Assembly (NCBI GenBank): GCA_017626845.1
Contig: JAGAHX010000063.1
Coordinates: 1 to 44,561 of the forward strand
Direction of reading: 5' to 3'
DNA: 44,561 bases
Source: Bacillota bacterium
Lineage (GTDB): Bacteria > Bacillota > Clostridia > Peptostreptococcales > Anaerovoracaceae
Shown here in pieces: positions 25,112 through 33,408 of the stretch. Below the pieces are notes generated by a model, which did not search any database, was not told where the DNA came from, and saw only the letters and a program-made list of their open reading frames with translations. Every line of letters begins with the position of its first letter. Within the stretch, counting starts at the first letter, position 1. Made by a program: the position numbers and the translations under genes.

Positions 25112-26665
25112 ATGAACAAACCGATCATGCTCTGCATCATGGACGGCTTCGGACTCGCCCCGGCTGGACCGGGCAACGCCATCGCAGCCGCCCGCACCCC
25201 GAACCTGGATGCCCTGTTTGCTTCCCGGCCGCACACGCAGCTGCAGGCCTCCGGCCGCGCTGTCGGACTGCCCGAAGGACAAATGGGAAATTCCGAAGTC
25301 GGGCACACCAACATGGGGGCCGGCCGCGTCGTCTGGCAGGACCTGTCCATGATCAGCAACGAGATAGAAGACGGAACATTTTTCGAGAACCCGGCGTTCG
25401 CCGAGGCCGTCGGCCACGTAAAGCAGCACGGCAGCACCCTGCATCTGTTCGGCCTGATGTCCGACGGCGGTGTGCATTCCCACATCGAACACATCAAAGG
25501 TCTGGTGACCCTGGCAGAAAAGGAAGGCCTGGAGCGCATCTACGTCCACTGCTTTATGGACGGACGGGACACGCCGCCCACCTCCGGCGCAGGATATGTG
25601 GAAGAGATGGAGGAATTTCTGGCGAAGGCGCAGGAAGAAGCCCGCGGGAAAGGCGTAAACGCCTCTTACCAGGTGGGGAGCGTCATCGGACGCTACTACG
25701 CCATGGACCGCGACAAGCGCTGGGACCGCGTGCAGCTGGCCTATGAATGCCTGACGGAACCGGTCCTGCCGGGCGATCTCTCCGGCAAAGACGCCGTGCT
25801 GGCGGCCTACGCCCTGGAAGAGACGGATGAATTTATCCAGCCCCGGGTCTGCAACGGATTCGATGCCATGAAAGACGGCGATGCCGTTATCTTCGCGAAC
25901 TTCCGGCCGGACCGGGCACGCGAGATCACCCGGGCCTTCGTGGATCCGGACTTCGACGGGTTTGCGAGAACTGTGGTGCTGAAGGATCTGTGCTACGTCT
26001 GCATGACGACCTACGACGCCACCATCCCGAACGTACGCATCGCCTACCCGCCCAAGGATCTGAAGAACACCCTGGGCGAAGTGCTGGCGCAGAGAGGTCT
26101 GACTCAGCTTCGCATCGCGGAGACGGAAAAATATGCCCACGTAACGTTCTTCTTCAACGGCGGCGTGGAGCAGCCCTACGAAGGGGAAGACCGCATCCTC
26201 ATCCCCTCCCCGAAGGTCGCGACCTACGACCTGCAGCCCGAGATGAGCGCTTTTGAGGTAACGGACGCGGTGTGCCGGCGCATCGAAGAGAACTGCCCGG
26301 ACTTTATCATCCTGAACTTCGCCAACTGCGACATGGTGGGACACACCGGCGTGTTCGATGCGGCGGTGAAGGCCGTGGAGACGGTGGATACCTGCGTCGG
26401 CCGGGTCTGCGAGGCGGTGGAGAAGGCCGGCGGCAAGCTGTTCATCACGGCGGACCACGGCAACGCGGACGAGATGCTGGACGAAAAAGGGGAAGTGGTC
26501 ACGGCCCACTCCACCAATCCGGTGCCGTTTATCTTCTGCGATTATACGGGGGCTGACCCGAGAACGCTCGCGGAAGGCGCTCTGTGCGACATCGCACCCA
26601 CGATGCTGGATGCGGCAGGCATTCCGCAGCCCGCAGAGATGACGGGAAAGAGTCTGCTGAAATAG
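25112..26665 (+). CDS. gpmI: 2,3-bisphosphoglycerate-independent phosphoglycerate mutase
   Basis: A 517-residue glycolytic enzyme that interconverts 3- and 2-phosphoglycerate. It belongs to the alkaline phosphatase superfamily and uses two metal ions. The metal aspartate is in CIMDGFGL (D11), and the phospho-serine is in GNSEVGHTNMGAGR (S61). HCFMDGRDTPP, VIGRYYAMDRDKRWDR, NFRPDRAREITRAF and the C-terminal TADHGNADEM with TAHSTNPVPF complete the active site. I chose the ATG at 25112: the protein then starts MNKPIMLCIMDGFG as the family does, and GGAGG lies 11 bases upstream. The open frame starts 12 codons earlier without a ribosome site. Confidence 0.97.
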   Translation: MNKPIMLCIMDGFGLAPAGPGNAIAAARTPNLDALFASRPHTQLQASGRAVGLPEGQMGNSEVGHTNMGAGRVVWQDLSMISNEIEDGTFFENPAFAEAVGHVKQHGSTLHLFGLMSDGGVHSHIEHIKGLVTLAEKEGLERIYVHCFMDGRDTPPTSGAGYVEEMEEFLAKAQEEARGKGVNASYQVGSVIGRYYAMDRDKRWDRVQLAYECLTEPVLPGDLSGKDAVLAAYALEETDEFIQPRVCNGFDAMKDGDAVIFANFRPDRAREITRAFVDPDFDGFARTVVLKDLCYVCMTTYDATIPNVRIAYPPKDLKNTLGEVLAQRGLTQLRIAETEKYAHVTFFFNGGVEQPYEGEDRILIPSPKVATYDLQPEMSAFEVTDAVCRRIEENCPDFIILNFANCDMVGHTGVFDAAVKAVETVDTCVGRVCEAVEKAGGKLFITADHGNADEMLDEKGEVVTAHSTNPVPFIFCDYTGADPRTLAEGALCDIAPTMLDAAGIPQPAEMTGKSLLK

Positions 26666-26677
26666 AAGGATAAATAA

Positions 26678-26746
26678 GGACGGTCCTTTGTCTCACGAAC
26701 CCTGAGCTTGTCGAAGGGTGAGACAAAGAATCGTCCTCTTTTTTTT
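26678..26746 (+). terminator. gpmI terminator with a REP-like element in its loop
   Basis: GGACGGTCCTTTGTCTCAC (26678-26696) pairs with 26718-26736 over 19 bp with two mismatches, and a run of eight T follows. The loop is filled by ACCCTGAGCTTGTCGAAGGG, another copy of the dispersed TGAGCCTGTCGAAGG repeat (26699-26719). The T run reaches the stop of the convergent flavoprotein gene. Confidence 0.85.
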
Positions 26747-28406
26747 ATTTTGCTCTGTTTTCCAGAATGTGCATCGCAGCATGATACCCATCCGCCGCGG
26801 CGGACATGATGCCGCCCGCATAGCCGGCTCCTTCGCCGGCAGGGTAGATGCCTTTTATGGAAACTTCAGGAGACGCCAGCGCCAGGCCGCCCGCGTCTCT
26901 TTTCATGCGCACGGGAGAAGAACTCCTTGCCTCGATCGCCGTCATCACGGCATCCGGCGCGTCGAAGCCCTTCAATTTTCTGCCCAGCAGCGGCAGCGCT
27001 TCTTCCAAAGATGCGCTCACGAAATCCGGCAGGCACTTATGCAGATCCGTCCACGTGACCCCGGGACGATACGTGGGCTCCACTGCACAGTGTACCTGTC
27101 CCTCTGTGTTGCGGCGTAAAAACGAGCCGACTATTTGGGCAGGAGCACGGTAGGCTGAGCCGCCCAGCTCGAAGGCCAGTTTCTCGTATTTTCTCTGAAA
27201 TTCCACACCCGCCAGCGGATCACTGCTGCCGAAGTCTTCGGGCCGCACGTCCACCAGCAGACCGGAATTCGCATTTTCGCCGTCCCGCGCTCTCAGGCTC
27301 ATGCCGTTGGTGCAAAGCCTGCCTTCTTCCGATGCGGAAGCCACCACCTGGCCGCCGGGGCACATGCAGAACGTGTACACGCCCCGCCCCGCCTTCGTGC
27401 GAACCGACAGCTTGTATTCCGCGGCGCCGATGCCCAGATCTTCGTGCAGCGCGCCGTACTGCGCCCGGTCGATATCCGCCTGGCGGTGTTCGATGCGCAC
27501 GCCCATGGAAAAGGGCTTCTGCTCCATCCAAAGGCCGGATGCGTGCAGCATGGCAAAGCTGTCCCTTGCACTGTGACCCAGCGCAAGGATGAGGGCATCC
27601 GTTTCTATGATCTCCGTCTTTCCATCCGGACCTGCCGTTTCCACCGCGGTCAACCGGCCGTCCTCGAGCTGAAGCGCAGTAAGCTGCGTGCAGAAGCGCA
27701 CTTCACCGCCCAGTTCCCCGATCTGCTTTCTGAGGTTCACGACCACGCCCCGCAGCACGTCCGTGCCCACGTGGGGATGCTGTTTGTACAGGATATCCGG
27801 ATCGGCCCCGGCATCCGCGAAACACTGCAGGATGAGGCGGTGCACCGGATCTTTCGTCCCGGTCGTAAGCTTGCCGTCGGAAAAGCTGCCGGCCCCGCCT
27901 TCGCCAAACTGGACGTTGGTGCGGGGGTCAAGCACGCCTTCGGACCAGAAACGTTCGACGGCCGCTACCCGCTCCTCCATGCAGGCGCCCCGCTCCAGCA
28001 CGATGGGCCGCAGGCCCGCCTTCGCCAGAGTGAGAGCTGCAAAGATACCGCAGGGGCCAAAGCCCGCCACGACGGGACGCTTCGCGCCCTCGGGCTGCAG
28101 CTGTTTTTCCGGGAACGACACGGCAGTCTCTTCCGTTACCGCGGCCTTGCAGCGGGCCCGCCTCGCTTCCGCCAGCAGTTCTTCCGGTGCAAATTCGCTG
28201 TCCAGCACGTCCAGGCTGAACACCCGGTAGACCTCCGGTTTTTCCCGGGCATCCAGGGATTCTTTCGCGATGCGGATCTTTCGGATGCTGTCCGCAGGCA
28301 GCCTTAAACGGCGCTGCACTTTGCGCAGCAAAAGAGCCTCCAGCTCTTCATGCTGCAGACCCTTCGCCTCGATGGCGTTAATTTTTATTTCGTGAATTCT
28401 TAACAT
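26745..28406 (-). CDS. FAD-dependent dehydrogenase-like protein (COG2509 type)
   Basis: A 553-residue flavoprotein. An N-terminal domain of about 100 residues (MLRIHEIKI.., with RLRLPADSIRKIRIAKESLDAR) precedes the FAD-binding Rossmann motif PVVAGFGPCGIFAALTLAKAG. NVQFGEGGAGSFSDGKLTTG and the C-terminal GIYPAGEGAGYAGGIMSAAADG complete the FAD site. This architecture matches the widespread uncharacterised FAD-dependent dehydrogenase family; the substrate is unknown. Oddly, residues in SFLRRNTEGQVHCAVEPTY are encoded by one arm of a dispersed palindromic repeat (27086-27110) without breaking the frame. The gene ends at a terminator shared with gpmI. Confidence 0.9.
   Translation of the reverse strand: MLRIHEIKINAIEAKGLQHEELEALLLRKVQRRLRLPADSIRKIRIAKESLDAREKPEVYRVFSLDVLDSEFAPEELLAEARRARCKAAVTEETAVSFPEKQLQPEGAKRPVVAGFGPCGIFAALTLAKAGLRPIVLERGACMEERVAAVERFWSEGVLDPRTNVQFGEGGAGSFSDGKLTTGTKDPVHRLILQCFADAGADPDILYKQHPHVGTDVLRGVVVNLRKQIGELGGEVRFCTQLTALQLEDGRLTAVETAGPDGKTEIIETDALILALGHSARDSFAMLHASGLWMEQKPFSMGVRIEHRQADIDRAQYGALHEDLGIGAAEYKLSVRTKAGRGVYTFCMCPGGQVVASASEEGRLCTNGMSLRARDGENANSGLLVDVRPEDFGSSDPLAGVEFQRKYEKLAFELGGSAYRAPAQIVGSFLRRNTEGQVHCAVEPTYRPGVTWTDLHKCLPDFVSASLEEALPLLGRKLKGFDAPDAVMTAIEARSSSPVRMKRDAGGLALASPEVSIKGIYPAGEGAGYAGGIMSAAADGYHAAMHILENRAK
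27086..27110. repeat. Half-palindrome repeat inside a flavoprotein gene
   Basis: These 25 bases match the right arm of the 20040-20094 palindrome at 23 of 25 positions (core TGTACCTGTCCCT). They encode NTEGQVHC on the minus strand in frame with the flavoprotein, at a position where relatives carry a variable loop. Confidence 0.75.
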
Positions 28407-28422
28407 AGTTATCTTTCGAATA

Positions 28423-28497
28423 TCCCTTCGACAGGCTCAGGGACCGTTAGAGACAAGCTCGACGGCGGTTAGACGCGCGCTGAGCCTGTCGAAGCGC
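28423..28497. repeat. Inverted pair of REP-like elements (REPIN-like)
   Basis: CTTCGACAGGCTCA (28426-28439) and TGAGCCTGTCGAAG (28481-28494) form a perfect 14-bp inverted repeat with a 41-base loop. Each is a copy of the dispersed element seen at 235-257 and 26699-26719, here in opposite orientations as in a REP doublet. The right member lies inside the 3' end of the following flavoprotein gene and encodes its last residues. Confidence 0.8.
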
Positions 28498-29749
28498 CGC
28501 ATGCATCGGTTCCCGCCGTCCAGCCGCTGGCGAACGCCCAGGTAAGGCTGTAGCCGCCGCAGGGGCCGTCCACGTCCAGGATCTCCCCGGCGAAATACAG
28601 GCCGGGCACAAGTTTCGACTGCATCGTCTGGGGATCGACTTCTTCCAGCGCAACGCCGCCGGAGGTCGTGTGGGCCTCCTTCCAGCCCTTGCTGGCGACG
28701 GGCGTAAAGTGCAGATGTTTCAGCAGATGCGCGATCGTCTCTGCCTCCGGATCCGGGCCGGCAAGCGGCAGCACCGCTTCCGCCAGTTTGGCCGGCAGCA
28801 GCGCATCCAGGAAGTAGTCGCCCAGCGCTTCTTTTCGCTCTTCCAACTTAATTGCCAGATCCATTTCGCTGTATTCCGGCATCAGATCCAGTTCCAGCAC
28901 GAAAGACACGCCCTCCCGGTGCCGGTAAAAGCCGGAGACGTTCATGACGCAGATGCCGGAAACCGAATCTTTGTTGAACTGGATCTCTCCGGTATCCCGC
29001 GAAAAAGCGATGGCGTTCTTTACCCCGCCGCCTTCCGGCACACCCAAAAGCCGCACGGTCCCGTGAACTCTTACACCCGCCAGTTTTTCCAGCAGATCCG
29101 TTTCGGCGCACAGAAAACCCGTCAGTGCCGGGATGGGCCGCACGATGCGGTGGCCCAGGCTTTCCGCAAACTTTAAGCCCTTTCCCTCGCAGCCGTACTG
29201 GATGCCGGCTTTTCCGCCGCTCGTCAGGATCACCCGCTTTGCGCGGATCTCCCGGCCATCCGCAGATGCCAGACGGAACGTGCCGTCCGGTTCCCGGTCG
29301 AGAGTCTTCGCTTCGAATCCGCCGAGGAACTGCGCAGGAACACCGGCACCGGCTTTTCCGAAGGCGCCCCGCTCCAGTGCGTGCACCACGGACGCCGCCT
29401 GCAGGCTTCTGGGATACAGCCTGCCTTCGCCCTCTTCCACGGTATCCAGGCCGAGGGATGCGAAGGTCTCCTGCAGCGCATCGAGTCCGCAGGCTGCAAA
29501 GGCCGGCGCAGTAAACGCTTCTGCGTTTCCTTCTCCGCTGCGGTAATCCTTTGGGGAAGCCGTCCGGTTGAGCAGATTGCACCGGCCGTTGCCGGTGGCA
29601 TAGAGTTTCCTGCCCGCTTTTTCGTTTTTTTCAAGGACCGCGATCGTCAGGGAACGTTCTGCCCACGCCCGCCGCACGGAAATGGCAGCCATCAGACCGG
29701 CAGCGCCGGCTCCTAAGATCGCGATGTCGTAGATCGGTTCGTTTCTCAT
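28469..29749 (-). CDS. HI0933/YhiN-family flavoprotein (BaiN-like)
   Basis: A 426-residue FAD-binding protein of the HI0933 family, sometimes annotated as aminoacetone oxidase-like or BaiN. The FAD motif is YDIAILGAGAAGLMAAI, followed by VLEKNEKAGRKLYATGNGRCNL, the family's signature. VILTSGGKAGIQYG and the C-terminal PGLYFAGEILDVDGPCGGYSL are also present. Members have been linked to bile-acid or other ring reductions, but the reaction here cannot be read. The last residues, GASTGSARV, come from a dispersed repeat that has extended or replaced the native C-terminus. It lies 62 bases before the other flavoprotein gene, on the same strand. Confidence 0.9.
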   Translation of the reverse strand: MRNEPIYDIAILGAGAAGLMAAISVRRAWAERSLTIAVLEKNEKAGRKLYATGNGRCNLLNRTASPKDYRSGEGNAEAFTAPAFAACGLDALQETFASLGLDTVEEGEGRLYPRSLQAASVVHALERGAFGKAGAGVPAQFLGGFEAKTLDREPDGTFRLASADGREIRAKRVILTSGGKAGIQYGCEGKGLKFAESLGHRIVRPIPALTGFLCAETDLLEKLAGVRVHGTVRLLGVPEGGGVKNAIAFSRDTGEIQFNKDSVSGICVMNVSGFYRHREGVSFVLELDLMPEYSEMDLAIKLEERKEALGDYFLDALLPAKLAEAVLPLAGPDPEAETIAHLLKHLHFTPVASKGWKEAHTTSGGVALEEVDPQTMQSKLVPGLYFAGEILDVDGPCGGYSLTWAFASGWTAGTDACGASTGSARV

Positions 29750-29779
29750 ACGAATATTCTAAACTATCCGAGGGAATCG

Positions 29780-29798
29780 TGATAGAATAAATTCTATC
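29780..29798 (+). promoter_or_regulatory. yqeY promoter with overlapping palindrome
   Basis: TGATAGAAT (29780-29788) is an extended -10 element. It is half of a perfect inverted repeat, GATAGAAT-AA-ATTCTATC (29781-29798), spanning the -10 and the start point, which looks like an operator. No -35 is evident. Confidence 0.5.
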
Positions 29799-29822
29799 AA
29801 AGAGTAACGGAGGTATTTATAT

Positions 29823-30260
29823 ATGGAATTGAAAGCATTACAGGCAGAAATGATCAAGGCCCTCAAGGCGGGTCAGAAAGAACGGAAGGAATCCATCTCC
29901 CAGCTGGTGGCAGCGGTCAAGAAGGCCGCCATCGACGCGGGATGCCGGAACGACGTCCCCGAAGACATGGTGGATGCCGCCATCCTGAAGGAAGTCAAAA
30001 GCGCCAAGGAACAGGTCGACACCTGCCCCGCCAGCCGTACGGATCTGCTGGAGCAGTATAAGGCCCATCTGGCGGTCATCGAAGAATTTGCGCCCAAGCA
30101 GCTGTCCGCGGAGGAGGTCAAGGCGCTGCTCACGGAAAAGTATGCAGAAGTCATCGCGTCCAAGAACCGGGGCCTCATCATGAAGACCGTCATGGCCGAC
30201 CTCAAGGGCAAGGCCGACGGCAAGGTCATCTCCGCCGTCGTGGGCGAACTGTGCAAATAG
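29823..30260 (+). CDS. yqeY: GatB/YqeY-domain protein
   Basis: A 145-residue YqeY-type protein related to the C-terminal tRNA-binding domain of the amidotransferase GatB. Family features include the N-terminal helix MELKALQAEMIKALKAGQKE, LRxLLAAIK-like ISQLVAAVKKAAID, the segment EEFAPKQLSAEEVKALL, and the C-terminal KTVMADLKGKADGKVISAVV. The molecular role in bacteria is not settled; a role near tRNA charging is suspected. GGAGG precedes the ATG. It is followed after 11 bases by an acetyltransferase gene in the same unit. Confidence 0.93.
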   Translation: MELKALQAEMIKALKAGQKERKESISQLVAAVKKAAIDAGCRNDVPEDMVDAAILKEVKSAKEQVDTCPASRTDLLEQYKAHLAVIEEFAPKQLSAEEVKALLTEKYAEVIASKNRGLIMKTVMADLKGKADGKVISAVVGELCK

Positions 30261-30271
30261 GGGTGTGACCC

Positions 30272-30781
30272 ATGGAATTCGTGCTTCCCTGCGAGCAGTA
30301 TCTCGCTTCCTACCGCGAAGCCTACGCGGAAGACATTGCGGTAAACAAGGGCGAGCTGCAGATGCTGATCCATCCGGACATCGCCGTCGCGCGCTCCGAG
30401 AAGGAACGCAGAGGCGAAGGCCTGCCTGCTGGCTACGTGCCGGCCACGACGCTGTGGCTGGTGGATGGAGGCCGCTTTATCGGCAGGGTCAACATCCGGC
30501 ACCGGCTTACCCCCGGTCTTCTGCGCTTCGGCGGCCACATCGGATACACGATACGTCCTTCCGAACAAGGCAAGGGCTACGGAAAGCTTCAACTGGCTAT
30601 GGCGCTGGATTACTGCCGGGAGCATTTCGGCTTCGACCGGGTGCTCGTCACCTGCGACGACACGAATGTCCGCTCCGCGAAAACGATCGAAGCGAACGGC
30701 GGCGTGCTGCAGGATAAGATCGAGAACGAGATCGAACCCGGACACTTCGCGGTCACCCGCCGGTATTGGATCACATTGTAG
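30272..30781 (+). CDS. GNAT-family N-acetyltransferase
   Basis: A 169-residue acetyltransferase. The acetyl-CoA loop is RPSEQGKGYGKLQLAMALDY (motif A), preceded by the beta strand HIGYTI and by WLVDGGRFIGRVNIRHRLT. The C-terminal VLVTCDDTNVRSAKTIEANGG is motif B of the GNAT fold as seen in ribosomal-protein and small-molecule acetyltransferases. The acceptor substrate is not predictable. It follows yqeY after 11 bases and ends before a bidirectional terminator. Confidence 0.92.
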   Translation: MEFVLPCEQYLASYREAYAEDIAVNKGELQMLIHPDIAVARSEKERRGEGLPAGYVPATTLWLVDGGRFIGRVNIRHRLTPGLLRFGGHIGYTIRPSEQGKGYGKLQLAMALDYCREHFGFDRVLVTCDDTNVRSAKTIEANGGVLQDKIENEIEPGHFAVTRRYWITL

Positions 30782-30820
30782 CAGCGGCCTTTTCCGTTTC
30801 GCAGAATAGATGGCATTACA

Positions 30821-30848
30821 AAAGCCGGCCCCTCAAAGGGCCGGCTTT
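30821..30848. terminator. Bidirectional terminator
   Basis: AAAGCCGGCCC (30821-30831) and GGGCCGGCTTT (30838-30848) form an 11-bp stem with a six-base loop between convergent genes. Short T runs flank it on both strands. Confidence 0.8.
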
Positions 30849-30860
30849 GATCGTTACAGC

Positions 30861-31364
30861 TTAATACTCTCCGCTGTCCACGCTGTCGTCGTGCTCGGCG
30901 AACAGATGGTATCTCTTCAGCAGGTCCGCGTCGCAGCTGGCGGCGTGGGATGCGCCGAGATCCAGCATGTCGCCCCGGCGGAGGATCTTCTCCTCTTCGC
31001 GCATCTGACGAGCCAGCCAGTCGTTCTTGCGGTCATCCTTCATAAAGGTCTCCGACAGACGGGATACTTTCTCCGCCTTCAGGGAAGAGCTCGTGGAGCG
31101 GCTGCCTGCGAAGGCGCTCTTGCCGAAACTGAACTGCTTTCCACCCGTCTTGTACTCCCCCGAACTGCTGTCCTTTAAGGACTTGACCAGACGGGGCTTT
31201 TCCTGCTGCGCAGCCGGCTGCTGCCAGGGGTTCGAGCCGCCGGATCTCTTCTGGCTCTGCTTCGCTGCCTTCGCCAATCTGCTGAAGATGAAGAGGATGA
31301 CGATAAGCGGGATGATCGACGCGATAAAACCGATGATCGCGCCGACGATATCGAAGATATCCAT
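30861..31364 (-). CDS. Single-pass membrane protein of unknown function, SPFH partner
   Basis: A 167-residue protein that I do not recognise. One N-terminal membrane segment (IVGAIIGFIASIIPLIVILFIF) is followed by a basic, low-complexity region rich in serine, lysine and glutamine, then a charged region ending in AEHDDSVDSGEY. It begins 3 bases after the SPFH gene and its ribosome site lies in the end of that gene, so the two are probably made together. It occupies the place where NfeD-type partners often accompany SPFH proteins, but has no NfeD-like OB domain that I can see. Confidence 0.7.
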   Translation of the reverse strand: MDIFDIVGAIIGFIASIIPLIVILFIFSRLAKAAKQSQKRSGGSNPWQQPAAQQEKPRLVKSLKDSSSGEYKTGGKQFSFGKSAFAGSRSTSSSLKAEKVSRLSETFMKDDRKNDWLARQMREEEKILRRGDMLDLGASHAASCDADLLKRYHLFAEHDDSVDSGEY

Positions 31365-31367
31365 GCT

Positions 31368-32279
31368 TTACTCTCCCTTGGATTCGGCAGGATCCTTTAC
31401 AACGGCGCTCAGGGCGCTCAGCGTACCGGCCAGATTGGAAATGTCGGAGGGCACGATGATCTTCGTGGCCTGGCCGTCCGCCATCTTCTCGGCAGCCTTG
31501 TAGCTCTCCATGGTGAGGTAGCCGGCGGAAGGAGCCGCTTCGTTGATCATGCGGATACCTTCGGCTCTGGCCTTCTGAACGGCGAGCAGAGCTTCGGCTT
31601 CACCTTCTGCCTCGCGGATGCGCTGCTGCTTAACGGCTTCCGCGCGGAGGATCGCTGCTTCCTTTTCACCTTCTGCCAGGGTAATGGCGCTCTGCTTCTT
31701 ACCTTCGGCGGTGAGGATCGCTTCTCTCTTTTCGCGTTCTGCCTTCATCTGCTTTTCCATAGCTTCCTGGATGCTTCTGGGCGGCGCGATATTCTTGACT
31801 TCTACCCGGCTCACCTTGATGCCCCACTTGTCCGTGGCGTTGTCCAGGATCGCGGTGATGCGGCTGTTGATGTCATCGCGGCTCGTCAGGGTCTCGTCCA
31901 GCGTCATGGAACCGATGATGTTACGGAGGGTCGTAGCGGACAGGTTCTCGATGGCTGCGATCGGTCTCTCCACGCCGTAGGCGAACAGCTTGGCGTCGAA
32001 AATGTAGAAGAAGACGACGGAGTCCACCATCATGGTGACGTTATCCTTCGTGATCACAGGCTGGGGTTCGAAGTCTGCGACCTGCTCCTTTAAGGAGACC
32101 TTCTTGACGACGCGGTGGATGATGGGCACCTTGAAATGAAGGCCCGCACCCCACGTGGCTTTATACTGACCTAACGCTTCCACGATCCATGCGCTGGCCT
32201 GCGGAACGATGCAGATGCAGCGGATGCACAGAATGATGAGAAGCAAAACGACGATGATTCCTAAGATTAATCCTACCAT
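31368..32279 (-). CDS. SPFH/Band 7 domain protein (stomatin/QmcA-like)
   Basis: A 303-residue stomatin-like membrane-scaffold protein. The N-terminal membrane helix LILGIIVVLLLIILCIRCI is followed by IVPQASAWIVEALGQYKATW, the start of the SPFH domain. VDSVVFFYIFDAKLFAYGV, TLRNIIGSMTLDETLTSRDD and WGIKVSRVEVKNIAPP are typical of the family. A long charged coiled-coil (about 185-260, QMKAEREKREAILTAEGKK) precedes the C-terminal segment. Such proteins form oligomeric rings in membrane microdomains. AAGGAG precedes the ATG. Confidence 0.95.
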   Translation of the reverse strand: MVGLILGIIVVLLLIILCIRCICIVPQASAWIVEALGQYKATWGAGLHFKVPIIHRVVKKVSLKEQVADFEPQPVITKDNVTMMVDSVVFFYIFDAKLFAYGVERPIAAIENLSATTLRNIIGSMTLDETLTSRDDINSRITAILDNATDKWGIKVSRVEVKNIAPPRSIQEAMEKQMKAEREKREAILTAEGKKQSAITLAEGEKEAAILRAEAVKQQRIREAEGEAEALLAVQKARAEGIRMINEAAPSAGYLTMESYKAAEKMADGQATKIIVPSDISNLAGTLSALSAVVKDPAESKGE

Positions 32280-32348
32280 CTCTAACTCCTTTTTCTCGTG
32301 AATTGACCCATTTATGGGACTTTCCGTATGCTATGATCCAGACAACAG

Positions 32349-32418
32349 AAAGACCGCTGCCCGCATCCGTATTGATTATATCATTTGTTCGCACAAAAAC
32401 ACAGGGGGAGCGGTCTTT
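32349..32418. terminator. Possible long-loop hairpin between purC and the SPFH gene
   Basis: AAAGACCGCT near 32349-32358 pairs with AGCGGTCTTT near 32407-32416, but the loop is about 48 bases and contains the SPFH promoter. It may serve as a weak terminator for purC; the evidence is modest. Confidence 0.3.
32375..32383 (-). promoter_or_regulatory. SPFH operon extended -10 promoter
   Basis: Minus-strand TGATATAAT is an extended -10 with perfect TATAAT (32375-32380). The implied leader before the SPFH start codon is about 90 bases. Confidence 0.5.
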
Positions 32419-32441
32419 TCCTATTCAGTTCGGAACGGTTC

Positions 32442-33311
32442 CTATTCCAGCGGCTTGCCGGTGAGCAGTTCGTAGGCCTGCAGGTACTTTTCGATGGTCT
32501 TGTCCACGATCTCCTGCGGCAGCGTCCAGTCGTGCTCGTTGGCCTTCAGCCAATCGCGGGCAAACTGCTTGTCGAAGGAAGGCTGGCTCTTGCCGGCCTC
32601 GTAGCCTTCCAGGGGCCAGAAGCGGGAGCTGTCGGGGGTGAGCATCTCATCGCCCAGCACGATGTCGCCGTCTTCGTCCAGACCGAATTCAAACTTCGTA
32701 TCCGCGATGATGATGCCTCTTTCCAGGGCATATGCCGCGCACTTCTTGTAAAGCGCCAGGGTGAGATCGCGCAGCTTCGCTGCGTATTCTTCCCCGTGAC
32801 CCGGGAATCGCTCTTCCAGCCAGGCGACGCTCTCCTCGTAGGAGATGTTCATGTCGTGATCGCCCAGATCCGCCTTCGTGGACGGCGTATAAATGGGTTC
32901 GGGAAGTTTTTCGGATTCCTTCAGACCTTCCGGAAGCGTAATGCCGCAGACGGTGCCGTCCTTCTGGTAGCTGGCCCAGCCGCTGCCGGTGATGTAGCCG
33001 CGCACGACGCATTCCACAGGCAGCATCGTGAGCTTCTTGACCATCATGCTGTTGCCGTCGAAACGGGGCTGACGGAAGAACTCAGGCATGTCCTGTACGT
33101 CGGTGGAGATCATGTGGTTGGGCACGATGTCGCTGGTCAGATCGAACCAGAATTTCGACATCTGGGTGAGCACGGTGCCCTTCTTGCTGACGGTGTTGTG
33201 CAGGATCACGTCGAAGCAGCTGATGCGGTCTGTGGCGACCAGGATCAGATAGTCTCCGATGTCGTAGATCTCGCGGACCTTGCCTTCTTTGATCGGTTGA
33301 TATTCTGTCAT
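32442..33311 (-). CDS. purC: Phosphoribosylaminoimidazole-succinocarboxamide synthase
   Basis: A 289-residue PurC, which joins aspartate to CAIR using ATP to give SAICAR. Motifs: KEGKVREIYDIGDYLILVATDRISCFDV at the N-terminus (given here in part), VVRGYITGSGWASYQKDG-like ECVVRGYITGSGWASY, YTPSTKADLGDHDMNI and IIIADTKFEFGLDEDG. The ATG at 33311 has GGAGGGAA just upstream and matches the family start; the open frame extends 70 codons further without support. It supplies a step missing from the purine operon 12 kb away and is transcribed alone. Its promoter shares a 21-bp motif with the dipeptidase promoter. Confidence 0.97.
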   Translation of the reverse strand: MTEYQPIKEGKVREIYDIGDYLILVATDRISCFDVILHNTVSKKGTVLTQMSKFWFDLTSDIVPNHMISTDVQDMPEFFRQPRFDGNSMMVKKLTMLPVECVVRGYITGSGWASYQKDGTVCGITLPEGLKESEKLPEPIYTPSTKADLGDHDMNISYEESVAWLEERFPGHGEEYAAKLRDLTLALYKKCAAYALERGIIIADTKFEFGLDEDGDIVLGDEMLTPDSSRFWPLEGYEAGKSQPSFDKQFARDWLKANEHDWTLPQEIVDKTIEKYLQAYELLTGKPLE

Positions 33312-33351
33312 GAGTTCCCTCCTGTCCTGAAGTTGCAGCGTTAACAGAATT

Positions 33352-33380
33352 AGAATAATACAAAGAAGAAACCGGCGCAA
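33352..33380 (-). promoter_or_regulatory. purC promoter
   Basis: Minus-strand TTGCGC (33375-33380), 17 bases, TATTCT (33352-33357). The -35 region (AGAAGAAACC-GGCGCAAGGCAT on the plus strand, 33364-33385) recurs almost exactly at 35865-35885. Confidence 0.55.
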
Positions 33381-33408
33381 GGCATCCTGCGTCAAGTTTT
33401 CGGAAAAT

